From Oerskovia sp042887685 (GTDB taxonomy: Bacteria > Actinomycetota > Actinomycetes > Actinomycetales > Cellulomonadaceae): DNA of 64,000 bases. Location: assembly GCF_042887685.1 (NCBI RefSeq), contig NZ_JBHVOS010000003.1, positions 171,263 through 235,262 on the forward strand, written 5' to 3'. The position numbers and the translations under genes were made by a program. Below are positions 26,474 to 34,567 of the stretch, in pieces; the stretch's first letter is position 1; each line of letters opens with the position of its first letter. Below the pieces are notes generated by a model, which worked only from the letters and a program-made list of their open reading frames with translations, was not told the origin of the DNA and made no database searches.

Positions 26474-27079
26474 TCAGCCGACCGGGGCGCCGACCTGGAC
26501 GCTCGTCGAGCGCAGCCGCTCGGGCAGGCGCAGGTGGTCGGCGTCGGCCACGCTCGCGCGCAGCCGCCGCGCCGGCAAGGCGTGCGGCAGCACGAGCTCG
26601 GCACCCGGCTGGCCGGACCGGTGCAGCGCCGCGGCGAGCTCGTGCACCAGGATCTCCTGACGCCGCGCGCCACGCACCGAGAACACCCACAGGTCCTGCT
26701 TCTCGGGCTGGGGCTGCCACGTCCCGGTGCGCGTGAACGCGCGGGCGGCCTCCGCCGTCGGCCCGACGAACGTCACGGACCGCAGCGACCACAAGGCCGT
26801 CCGGTTGGTCGCGGACGCCCCCTGGTCGGCCTTGAGCAGCGTCACCGGACGCTGGGTCCCGACGATCGCCGAGACGCTCGGCGCGACGACGTCCGCGTAC
26901 GGCACGGCGTACGGCGCCATGAACGGCCCGAACGAGCCCACGACGAGGCCACGCTCGAGGACGAGCAGCTTCTCGCTCGCGACGAAGCGCAGGACCACCG
27001 CCAGGACCAGGCCCATCGCGAGGGCGAACGCCGCGACCTGGAGCACGCTCCCGTTGAAGACCATCACGGCGACGACCAC
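26474..27079 (-). CDS. hypothetical two-helix membrane protein
   Basis: 201 residues as drawn, with a membrane helix at about 12-33 (VLQVAAFALAMGLVLAVVLRF) and a soluble beta-rich domain; I do not recognise a family. The GTG at 27079 has no ribosome site and falls inside a hydrophobic stretch. The same frame stays open upstream to 27250 and encodes a plausible soluble start followed by another helix (GTVAGIFAVVVAVMVF). The only upstream start-like codons are CTG (for example at 27232), so the protein may really be about 51 residues longer. Confidence 0.6.
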   Translation of the reverse strand: MVVAVMVFNGSVLQVAAFALAMGLVLAVVLRFVASEKLLVLERGLVVGSFGPFMAPYAVPYADVVAPSVSAIVGTQRPVTLLKADQGASATNRTALWSLRSVTFVGPTAEAARAFTRTGTWQPQPEKQDLWVFSVRGARRQEILVHELAAALHRSGQPGAELVLPHALPARRLRASVADADHLRLPERLRSTSVQVGAPVG

Positions 27080-27422
27080 CGCGAAGATCCCGGCGACCGT
27101 CCCGACGGCGCGCGCGGACAGCGTGCAGGACTCGACGTGCCGGAGCTCGCCGAGCGTGCTCCGGTGCTGGTCGGCGACGGCACGGACCTTGCGGGTCGCG
27201 CGGTCGCTGAGGGGGTGCGGTGCGGGGCTCAGAGGATGTCCTTGTCGTCAGGTGGGGCGGTGCGGTGCCGGCGCACGAAACTACCGCTTTGTCGCATCCT
27301 GTGCGAAGGGCACGTCGGCCCTGGACGCCCGGCACGGTTCCCCCTGGTCCGGTGGAGGTCGTCGTCGTGGGGGCGGGCGTGCCGTTTCGACCGAGCACGC
27401 TCTGCCGGGGGACAATCGACGC
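27080..27422. other. 343-base gap with probable N-terminal extension of the preceding gene
   Basis: The first 153 bases (27080-27232) read in frame with the minus-strand membrane protein as a credible peptide (LSDRATRKVRAVADQHRS and onward). The rest holds the promoters of two divergent genes; I find no distinct motif. Confidence 0.45.
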
Positions 27423-28244
27423 ATGTCTGAAGCCGGAGCCCTGCCCGTCCCCGACCGCGCCGCCCCGTTCGAGGCGCACGTCGAGTGGGCGCGGACGACA
27501 CCGGTCGTGGGCTTCGACCTATCCCCGATCGACGACCGCTGCATCGAGGACGCCCCGCCCTGGGACTACCTGGTGCTCGCGCGAGAGCTCGTGGGCAGCG
27601 GCCGGGGCGCGGTGCTGGACCTCGGCACCGGTGGCGGCGAGGCCTTCGGCTCGCTCGCGCCCTTGCCGGAGGGATCGGCCGCGACGGAGGGCTGGCCCCC
27701 GAACGTCCCCGTGGCCCGACGGCGCCTCGAACCCCTGGGCGTGGACGTCCGGCAGGTGGGGAGCAGCAAGGGTGAGGGACTCATGCTGCCGTTCCTCGAC
27801 GGCCGGTTCGCTGTGGTGCTGGACCGCCACGAGGAGTTCGAGCCGTCCGAGGTCCTGCGCGTCCTGGAACCGGGAGGCGTGTTCATCACGCAGCAGGTCG
27901 ACTCCCGGGACGGCATCCGCGTCAACACCGCGCTCGGCGCACAGCTCCCCTGGGACCCGGACGACGTGACGCTCGAGGGAGCGGTCGCGGACCTGGCCGA
28001 GGCCGGCTTCGTGATCGACGTGGCGCGTGAGCACGTCGGCACGCGGCACTTCCACGACCTGAGCTCTCTGCTCTGGTACCTCAAGGTCATCGCGTGGCAG
28101 GTCCCGGAGATCGCGAGCCTGTCGCCCGAGGCGATCGGGCGCTACGAGGCGCCGTTGCGTGCCCTGCACATGCACTTCGCGGCGGGCAACGACTTCGTGG
28201 ACGAGGCCCCGCGGTTCCTCGTGGTGGCCCGCAAGCCGTTCTGA
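27423..28244 (+). CDS. SAM-dependent methyltransferase
   Basis: A 273-residue class I methyltransferase. The SAM-binding motif I is VLDLGTGGGEAFGSL near residues 65-79; the following strand-helix pattern and the VLRVLEPGGVFITQQ segment (motif III region, about 155-170) fit the Methyltransf_11/25 group. There is a WYLKVIAWQVPEI segment in the C-terminal part. The substrate is unknown. The gene ends 10 bases before the first 22-bp repeat array. Confidence 0.85.
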   Translation: MSEAGALPVPDRAAPFEAHVEWARTTPVVGFDLSPIDDRCIEDAPPWDYLVLARELVGSGRGAVLDLGTGGGEAFGSLAPLPEGSAATEGWPPNVPVARRRLEPLGVDVRQVGSSKGEGLMLPFLDGRFAVVLDRHEEFEPSEVLRVLEPGGVFITQQVDSRDGIRVNTALGAQLPWDPDDVTLEGAVADLAEAGFVIDVAREHVGTRHFHDLSSLLWYLKVIAWQVPEIASLSPEAIGRYEAPLRALHMHFAAGNDFVDEAPRFLVVARKPF

Positions 28245-28254
28245 CGGCCACCAC

Positions 28255-28408
28255 CCGCCGAGGCTGACGCCCCCGCCCGCCGACGGTGACGTCGCGACCT
28301 GCCGAGGGTAACGTGCACACCCGTCGAGGGTGACGTCCCCACCCGCCGGGGGTGACGTGCGGGCCCGTCGAGGGTGACGTATACGTCCGCCGGGGGTGAC
28401 TTGTAGGA
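28255..28408 (+). repeat. left array of seven 22-bp tandem repeats
   Basis: Seven consecutive 22-bp units. The first 16 bases follow the consensus CCGYCGRGGGTGACGT and the last 6 vary from unit to unit. It begins 10 bases after the methyltransferase stop. The same unit recurs in opposite orientation at 28846-28999. Confidence 0.9.
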
Positions 28409-28845
28409 CTGCCGTAGCGGTCATTGCCTGGCAGCTCGCGCAGGTCGACGGCTCGCAGTCCGGTAGGCGGAGTCTTGACGTCGGCGGCCGGTCACGTACC
28501 TCGATCTGACGAGACACCTCTCCGCCCGGACGGAGGTGCCGCCTGCCACCAGGACGTGAAGAAGCCCGCGGGCTGGTGGATTCCTCCACCCGTCGCGCTG
28601 GACAAGGGCGCGACTCCCGCGGGCTCCGGTGGCTGCATGGTTCTCGCTGGTCGTGGGTGACGTGACGGTCACCTGTCGGCTGCGGGATCCTCGCAAGGTC
28701 CGTTGCTCGATGGCACGACTAGCGTGCAACCACCTCATGTGTCCGAAGAATCTTCACTTCGTGGACCACCTCCTTTCGATGTACTGGCGACGTTACGCCT
28801 GCCGTCCGCCGGGCCGCCAGGGCTTTTCTCGACAGGTTCACGCCC
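28409..28845. other. 437-base spacer between inverted repeat arrays
   Basis: No convincing gene. It contains an isolated, partly palindromic relative of the repeat core around 28657-28674 (GGTGACGTGACGGTCACC) and a somewhat less GC-rich patch near 28735-28800. Confidence 0.5.
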
Positions 28846-28999
28846 GTCACCGCCGACGGTCTCGGGTGTCACCCTCGGCGGTCCTGCACGTCACCCTCGG
28901 CGGCCCAGCGCGTCACCCTCGGGCTCCGGGTCGGTCACCCTCGGCGGCCCAGCACGTCACCCCCGGCGGCCCAGCACGTCACCCTCAGCGGTCCAGTGC
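28846..28999 (-). repeat. right array of seven 22-bp tandem repeats, inverted
   Basis: Seven 22-bp units read on the plus strand as GTCACCCTCGGCGG followed by variable bases, which is the complement of the left array. Both arrays are 154 bp. A decayed eighth unit (29000-29021) and part of the seventh lie inside the 3' end of the exporter gene. Confidence 0.9.
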
Positions 29000-30697
29000 G
29001 TCGCCCTCGGCGCGTGACCGGTCGCCCTGGTCCACTCCCTCGCGTCGGGACGCCGCGACGACCCTCGTCGAGCACAGCAGGCCCAGGAGCAGGAAGCCTC
29101 CCGCGACGTACAGGGAGATGCGCGTCGCGTCGCTGAACCCGTCGGAGAGCGCGTCGACGACGTCGGGCGTCGTCTCGCCGAACTGGCTCCGGGTGCCCTG
29201 CGCGCGCAGCTGCGGGATCGTGCCGCCCGCCGACTGGGCCGTCGCGTCGGCGACCTGCGACGCGACGGCGGGCGAGACGCCGTCGACCCCGTCGAGCGCG
29301 GGCGGGACCGCGGTCGTGAGGCCGATCGCGAGGGCCGCCCCGATGAACGCCGTGCCGAGCGCCGAGCCGAGCTGGCGTGACGTGGACTGGGTCGCGGACG
29401 CCTGGCCGGACTCCTCCTCGGGGACGTCGACGAGCGTCGTGCCCGTGAGCTGCGCGGACGCGAGCCCGAGACCCAGGCCGTAGACCACGAGCAGGACCGC
29501 GATGAGCCACGACGACACGGTCGGGGTCACGACGAGCGCGACCGCGAGCACGCCCACGACCTCCAGGACCAGCCCCAGGACGATCGTGCGCGGCGACCCG
29601 ATCGCGGCCGCGAGGTGCCGGGCCATCGCCCCCGAGAAGAACGCGCCCGCGGCCATGGTCGCGAGGACCACCCCCGCGCCCAGGCTCGAGAGGCCCAGGA
29701 TGTTCTGCAGGTACAGCGGGAGCACGAAGATGAGGCCGAACTCGCCGATCGCGACGAGCATCGCGGTGAGGTTCCCCCAGCGGAACGTCGCGACGCGGAA
29801 GAGCGTGAGGTCGAGCAGGGCCGATCGTGCGACCTGCGCCCGGTGCCGTTCCCACAGGGCGAACAGCACCAGGAGCAGCACGCCGGCCGCGCCGACGACC
29901 GGGACGGGCGAGACGGGCGCGTCGGTCCCCCACACGGCACCGAAGACCTTCAGCTCGGCCTTCGGCACCCACCAGCCGAGCGACTGCCCCTCGATGAGCG
30001 CGAACACGACCGCCCCGAACCCGAGCGCGCTCAGGAGCAGCCCGACGACGTCGAGACCTGGCACGGTGATGTGCGCCCGGGTCTCGGGGACGACGAGCAG
30101 CGCGCCGACGACGACCGCTACCCCGATCGGGAGGTTCACGAGGAAGATCCACGGCCACGTGAACGACGTCGTGAGCCACCCGCCCAGGAGCGGCCCGACC
30201 GCGGCCATGCCCGAGATCACGGCTCCCCAGATGCCGAACGCGACCGCCCGGTCCTTGCCGCGGAACGTCGCGTTGACGGTCGACAGCGTCGCGGGCAGGA
30301 CGAACGCCCCGCCGACGCCCTGGACGAGGCGCGCGACGATCAGGGTCCCGGCGTCGTCGGCCTGCGACGCGAGGAGGCTCCCGGCGAGGAAGACCACGAT
30401 GCCCCCGAGCAGCATGTTCCGCCGCCCCAGGCGGTCGCCCAGGCGGCCCGCGGTGAGCAGGAGCGCCGCGAACACGACCGAGTAGGACGCGTTGACCCAC
30501 TGTGCGTCGTTGAGGTCCAGGTGCAGGTCCTCGATGATCGTGGGGAGCGCGACGCCCACGATCGTCCCGTCGAGCACGATCATCGACAGCGCCGTGGCGA
30601 GGACGAACAGCCCGGCCCACCGGTGGTCGGGGACCACGGGGCCTTGCGCGGCGCGTGCGGGAGGCGGCTGGCCCGTCTCGTGGGACTGCGCGCTCAT
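28985..30697 (-). CDS. DHA2-type MFS multidrug exporter
   Basis: A 570-residue, 14-helix major facilitator of the drug:H+ antiporter-2 group (EmrB/QacA-like). Motif A appears as GRLGDRLGRRN, motif C-like ARLVQGVGGAFVLPATLS follows, and the first helix carries MIVLDGTIVGVALPTI. AAGGAG precedes the ATG. The last residues (DRSRAEGDALDR) are encoded by 22-bp repeat sequence, suggesting that the array grew into, or replaced, the original 3' end. It is followed upstream by an NmrA-like gene transcribed the same way. Confidence 0.93.
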   Translation of the reverse strand: MSAQSHETGQPPPARAAQGPVVPDHRWAGLFVLATALSMIVLDGTIVGVALPTIIEDLHLDLNDAQWVNASYSVVFAALLLTAGRLGDRLGRRNMLLGGIVVFLAGSLLASQADDAGTLIVARLVQGVGGAFVLPATLSTVNATFRGKDRAVAFGIWGAVISGMAAVGPLLGGWLTTSFTWPWIFLVNLPIGVAVVVGALLVVPETRAHITVPGLDVVGLLLSALGFGAVVFALIEGQSLGWWVPKAELKVFGAVWGTDAPVSPVPVVGAAGVLLLVLFALWERHRAQVARSALLDLTLFRVATFRWGNLTAMLVAIGEFGLIFVLPLYLQNILGLSSLGAGVVLATMAAGAFFSGAMARHLAAAIGSPRTIVLGLVLEVVGVLAVALVVTPTVSSWLIAVLLVVYGLGLGLASAQLTGTTLVDVPEEESGQASATQSTSRQLGSALGTAFIGAALAIGLTTAVPPALDGVDGVSPAVASQVADATAQSAGGTIPQLRAQGTRSQFGETTPDVVDALSDGFSDATRISLYVAGGFLLLGLLCSTRVVAASRREGVDQGDRSRAEGDALDR

Positions 30698-30746
30698 GGA
30701 CGCTCCTTCGACGTGGCGCCGCGGTGCGCGGCCCGTGGCTGTGCGG

Positions 30747-31658
30747 TCAGGCCGGGAGGAGCCGGTCCCACTCCTCGGGGTAGTCGTCGAGCCATTCGGC
30801 GAAGCTCTGCGCCGGGCGCCCGGCGAAGCGTTCGACGACGTCGCTCACCCCCGCCATCTCGCCCGCCGCGATCGCGGTGTAGGACGAGACCCAGCCGTCG
30901 ACCTCGAACGGCGGCGCGGCGTAGACGGCGCGCGACGAGTACGCCTCCTCGATCGTCTCCGGGTGGTAGGTGATGGAGCGGCCGGTGACGCCGGAGAGCA
31001 CGTCCGCGACCTCGCTGAGGGTCAGCGCCTGGGGGCCGGTCACGTCGTACGTCGTGCCGTCGTGCGCGTGGGGACGCTCGTCGAGGAGGATCGCGGTCGC
31101 GACGTCGGCGATGTCGTCGTGCGACACCGACGCGAGCCGCCCGTCGCCGGCCGGGCCGCGGATGACGCCGTCGTCGCCGACCATGTGGACGAGGCCCTGG
31201 TGGTAGAGGTTGTCGCGCAGGAACGTGTACTTCAGGCCTGTGCCCTTGATGTACTCCTCGGTGTGCCAGTGGTCGCGCGCGAACGTGAAGGTGGCCTCGG
31301 GCGCGGCTCCCACGAACGACACGTAGACGATGCGCTCGACGCCTGCGGCGACGGCCGCGTCCACGGCTGCCCGGTGCTCGGCGACGCGGTCGGGGGCCTC
31401 GCGCGCCGAGACGAGGAACACCGAACGGGCGCCGCGGAAGGCACGGACCATGCGTTCGGTGTCGGTGTACCCGGCGGTGACCGCGACCTCGGAGTCCGGC
31501 AGGGGGTCGCCGTCGGGCAGGCGCGGCGTCCGGGAGGCGTCCCGCACGACGAGGCGCTGGGCGGCCCCCTCGGCCGCGAGCCGCAGCGCGAGCTTCGATC
31601 CGAGCTGCCCGCTCGCGCCGGTCACCGCGACGATCCCCGAGTCCGTCCTGATGGTCAT
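30747..31658 (-). CDS. NmrA-like NAD(P)-binding reductase
   Basis: 303 residues of the atypical SDR class (NmrA/QOR2-like). The nucleotide-binding loop is AVTGASGQLGSKLA at about 11-24; VFLVSAREAPDR, YVSFVGAAPEATFTFARDHWHTEE and the YTFLRDNLYHQG segment match that group, members of which reduce quinones or azo dyes or sense NADP. It lies 49 bases upstream of the exporter on the same strand, so the two may form a stress or detoxification operon. That link is inferred. Confidence 0.87.
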   Translation of the reverse strand: MTIRTDSGIVAVTGASGQLGSKLALRLAAEGAAQRLVVRDASRTPRLPDGDPLPDSEVAVTAGYTDTERMVRAFRGARSVFLVSAREAPDRVAEHRAAVDAAVAAGVERIVYVSFVGAAPEATFTFARDHWHTEEYIKGTGLKYTFLRDNLYHQGLVHMVGDDGVIRGPAGDGRLASVSHDDIADVATAILLDERPHAHDGTTYDVTGPQALTLSEVADVLSGVTGRSITYHPETIEEAYSSRAVYAAPPFEVDGWVSSYTAIAAGEMAGVSDVVERFAGRPAQSFAEWLDDYPEEWDRLLPA

Positions 31659-31760
31659 GCGTCCACGGTAGGCCGGGCACGCGGGAAGTGCCCGACGGCG
31701 GACGGCGGCCGCGAGACGGTTCGGTGCGTCCGAGGCGGGTCGCCCGGGCCCCGATCCGAG

Positions 31761-31826
31761 CCACCCATCTCGTGCGGGAGCACCCGTCTCGGACCACCCG
31801 TCTCGTGCACGCGCACCCGTCCCGTC
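31761..31826. repeat. two 33-bp imperfect tandem repeats
   Basis: Units 31761-31793 and 31794-31826 share CCACCC(A/G)TCTCGTGC near the start and GCACCCGTC in the middle. They lie in the 210-base divergent gap between the reductase and phosphatase genes and may hold a regulator site. Confidence 0.55.
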
Positions 31827-31868
31827 GCGCCGGAGGGGTCCTGCGCCTGGCTCGGGCAGACTGGTCGG

Positions 31869-32426
31869 GTGACGACTCCCCACGACGCGACCCCCGACCC
31901 CGGCCACGGCCCGTACCGCGTGATGACGGTCTGCACGGGCAACATCTGCCGCTCGCCCATGGCGGAGATCGTGCTGCGCGACCGGTTCGAGGCCGCCGGG
32001 CTGGGCGGGCGCGTGGTCGTGGACTCGACGGGCATCAGCTCGGAGGAGCACGGCAACCCCGTGGACCGTCGCGCGCGCCGCGTCCTGGCCGAGCACGGGT
32101 ACGACACGGGAGACGGCCACCACGCCCGCCAGGTCCGCGCGAGCGACCTCGTGTCCCGCGACCTGGTGCTGCCCATGACGTCGCAGCACGCGCGCGCCCT
32201 GCGCCGGATGCACGGCGACGGGAACGTGCGCATGTACCGGTCGTTCGACCCGTCGGCGCCCGTCGTCCTGCCGGAGAGGGCCGAGCGTGACGAGCACCTG
32301 CTCGACATCGACGACCCCTGGTACGGCGGCATGCAGGACTTCGAGGACTGCCTGGCGCAGGTCGAGGCCGCGGCGGACGGCGTGGTCGAGTTCGTGCGCG
32401 GAGAGCTCGCGCGGCGTCAGGCCTGA
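31869..32426 (+). CDS. low-molecular-weight protein tyrosine phosphatase
   Basis: A 185-residue LMW-PTP that removes phosphate from tyrosine through a cysteine intermediate. The P-loop CTGNICRS gives C22 and R28 (CX5R), and the general acid Asp is in LLDIDDPWYGG. The C-terminus is normal. The GTG at 31869 has only weak ribosome-site bases. The 3' end overlaps the convergent hydrolase gene by 10 bases. The partner kinase is not in the neighbourhood. Confidence 0.92.
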   Translation: MTTPHDATPDPGHGPYRVMTVCTGNICRSPMAEIVLRDRFEAAGLGGRVVVDSTGISSEEHGNPVDRRARRVLAEHGYDTGDGHHARQVRASDLVSRDLVLPMTSQHARALRRMHGDGNVRMYRSFDPSAPVVLPERAERDEHLLDIDDPWYGGMQDFEDCLAQVEAAADGVVEFVRGELARRQA

Positions 32427-33643
32427 GTGCTCCGCGCCCGGGAGCCGCGCGGCCCCCGCGCCCGGGCGGCCCACCCGCGGACGCTCGCGCCCACGGCTCC
32501 CGCCGTCGAGCGTGCCCACCGGACCGGTGCCCACGCGCCGACCCCGGTCGCCGCCTCGTCCGACCCGGGCCCTGACACGGGCTCGGGCTCCGGCTCGGGC
32601 ACGTACCCGTGCACCCACGTCGCGATCTGCTCGTAGGCCGCCGCCCGGACGGGCGCGGCCGAGAGCACGACGTCGTGCAGCGCCCCCGCTATGCGTGCGA
32701 GCACGACGAGGGTCCCGAGGTCGGTCGACCGCCGCGCGATGCCGACGACGTCGAGAGCCGTGTCGCTGTGCATCATCTCGGGGGTCCACCGAGGCAGGAG
32801 CGTGCTGCTCGTGGACAGCAGCACGAGCACGGGCACCGCGATCCCGAGCCCCAGCTCGACCGCCGCCTGCCCGCGCAGGACCGCGTTGAGCCAGCCCCCG
32901 TGCACGACGAACCCGCGCACGGGCCGCCACGTGAGGTCGTAGTCCCACTCGCCGTCGAGCGTCCTGGACACCGAGCGCGTGTAGAAGCCGAGGTCGACCT
33001 GGGGCAGGGGCACGCGCGGGTCGAGCCGTGCCTGGAGCGCGATCGCGGGGGCCAGCACCTTGCGCCCGATGTCGCGCGCCTGGAACTCGAGCCACGGGCT
33101 GTTGAGGACGAGCCCCGCGACGCGGGCCTGGTTGCGCGCGGTCCACAGGCTCAGCGTGAGGCCGCCCGTGGAGTGGCCCATGAGGACGAGGCCGCGCTCG
33201 CGCATCACGGGGTCGGCCGTCAGGACGCCGTGCCCCATCGCGGCGAGCGCGGCCTCGATGTCCTCGTCGTACGTCGAGAGCTCGGTCACGAAGCCGGAGG
33301 TCTGGCCCGGACGCAGGCTGCGGCCGTACTTGCGCAGGTCGAGCGCGAAGAACCGCGCGCCCTGGTCCTCCCAGAAGTCTGCGAGCCCGGTCTGGAAGAA
33401 GTAGTCGGACCAGCCGTGCACGTACAGGACGTCGATCCCGCGGTCGCGCACGCCTGCGGGGCGCGCTCCTCCGTGGAGCGTGGCACCGGCCGCGTCGCCC
33501 GTGGCCCGACGGCGCCGCACCAGCGTCGCGACGACGTCACCCTCGTCGTCGGGGGCGAGGGGCAGGGTGAGCTGCTCGAACCCGTCGAGGACGTCGGGTA
33601 CCCAGCCCGTCGTCTCGGCGGTCGGGGCGGTGGGTTCGGGCAT
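32417..33643 (-). CDS. alpha/beta hydrolase, lysophospholipase-like
   Basis: A 408-residue serine hydrolase of the Hydrolase_4/monoacylglycerol lipase-like type. The nucleophile is the Ser of VLMGHSTGGLT, the oxyanion region is VLYVHGWSDYFFQTG, and an ALDLRKYGRS strand follows; a His in AGALHDVVLS is the probable catalytic His. The C-terminal 70 residues (PEPEPEPVSGPG and on) are low-complexity and basic. No signal peptide is evident. It lies 51 bases downstream of the DUF1992 gene on the same strand. Confidence 0.85.
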   Translation of the reverse strand: MPEPTAPTAETTGWVPDVLDGFEQLTLPLAPDDEGDVVATLVRRRRATGDAAGATLHGGARPAGVRDRGIDVLYVHGWSDYFFQTGLADFWEDQGARFFALDLRKYGRSLRPGQTSGFVTELSTYDEDIEAALAAMGHGVLTADPVMRERGLVLMGHSTGGLTLSLWTARNQARVAGLVLNSPWLEFQARDIGRKVLAPAIALQARLDPRVPLPQVDLGFYTRSVSRTLDGEWDYDLTWRPVRGFVVHGGWLNAVLRGQAAVELGLGIAVPVLVLLSTSSTLLPRWTPEMMHSDTALDVVGIARRSTDLGTLVVLARIAGALHDVVLSAAPVRAAAYEQIATWVHGYVPEPEPEPVSGPGSDEAATGVGAWAPVRWARSTAGAVGASVRGWAARARGPRGSRARSTQA

Positions 33644-33694
33644 GTCCCGAGGGTAGGAGCCGCTGCGTGGGAGCGCTCGCCGGGAGCGGGTGAG

Positions 33695-34381
33695 TCAGGT
33701 CGCCTCCGTGCCGTCGGCCGGTCCGCCCCGCCGACGGCGCCACCACCGTCGGGCGCCCGTCGCGCCCGAGCCGTCGCTCGCCCGGGGCGGGCGGTCCCGG
33801 GAGGTGCGCGACGTCGTCGGGCCGGAGGACGCTGCCGCGGCGCTGCGGGCCGCCCGTCGTCCGTGCCAGAGGGACACCTCCTCCTCGACGTCCCGCACGG
33901 GGGTGACCACGGGCGGACCGCCCAGGAGCTGGCGCCGCGCGTCGACCACGCGCGCGTTGAACTCCGCGAGGACCTCCCGGACCGATGCCTCGGAGAACTG
34001 GCGGTCGAGCTCGTCGCGCAGCCGGGCGTCGTCGGCGCGCAGCTGCGCCGGCGGCAGGATGCCCGTGATCTGCTCGCGCTCGACGAGGTTCTTGAGCCAC
34101 CAGTCGGGGTCGTGGCGCGCGCTCAGGCCCGGGATGGGCTTGCCCGCGAGCGGCAGGTCGTCGAACTCGCCGCGGGCCATGGCCTGGCGGACGAGCTCGT
34201 CGACCCACTGGCCGCGGTTCTCGAGCGGGAGCCGCGGGCGCGCGTGCCCGTCGCCGTCGGCGGGGGGCTCGTCGGCGGGCTCCTGGGTGCTCGCCTCGGC
34301 CGCCGCTTCGGCCGTCTCGCGCGCGGTCTCGCGGTCCACGCGGTACTGCGCGGCCCGGCGCACCGGGTCGTCCTCGGTCAT
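33695..34381 (-). CDS. DUF1992 (DnaJC28-like) protein
   Basis: 228 residues. The DUF1992 domain, about 50-130, carries the family pattern VDELVRQAMARGEFDDLPLAGKPIPG and the WWLKNLVEREQ helix. The first 50 residues are acidic and the last 60 are Arg/Ser-rich. Bacterial homologues are uncharacterised; eukaryotic relatives are J-domain proteins, but no J domain is present here. It is divergent from the phytochrome gene. Confidence 0.87.
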   Translation of the reverse strand: MTEDDPVRRAAQYRVDRETARETAEAAAEASTQEPADEPPADGDGHARPRLPLENRGQWVDELVRQAMARGEFDDLPLAGKPIPGLSARHDPDWWLKNLVEREQITGILPPAQLRADDARLRDELDRQFSEASVREVLAEFNARVVDARRQLLGGPPVVTPVRDVEEEVSLWHGRRAARSAAAASSGPTTSRTSRDRPPRASDGSGATGARRWWRRRRGGPADGTEAT

Positions 34382-34567
34382 CGGGTCCTCCCACGGTCGT
34401 CGCTGGACGGGTGCTGCTCCCATCCTCGCCGATCGCGGGCGATGTAGGCTGGGCCGCTCGTGCTTTTCCTGGACGGGCCTGCTCGTTCCCGGTGATGAAG
34501 CCCGCCGGGACCTGGTCGGCAGCACGCTGCCGTGAACGGCCCGCACCCTGCGGGAGGTGGAGTGCAC

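Noticed and set aside
28255..28999. CRISPR array
   Set aside because: The unit is 22 bp with only 6 variable bases, far too short for spacers; there are no cas genes and the two arrays are mirrored.
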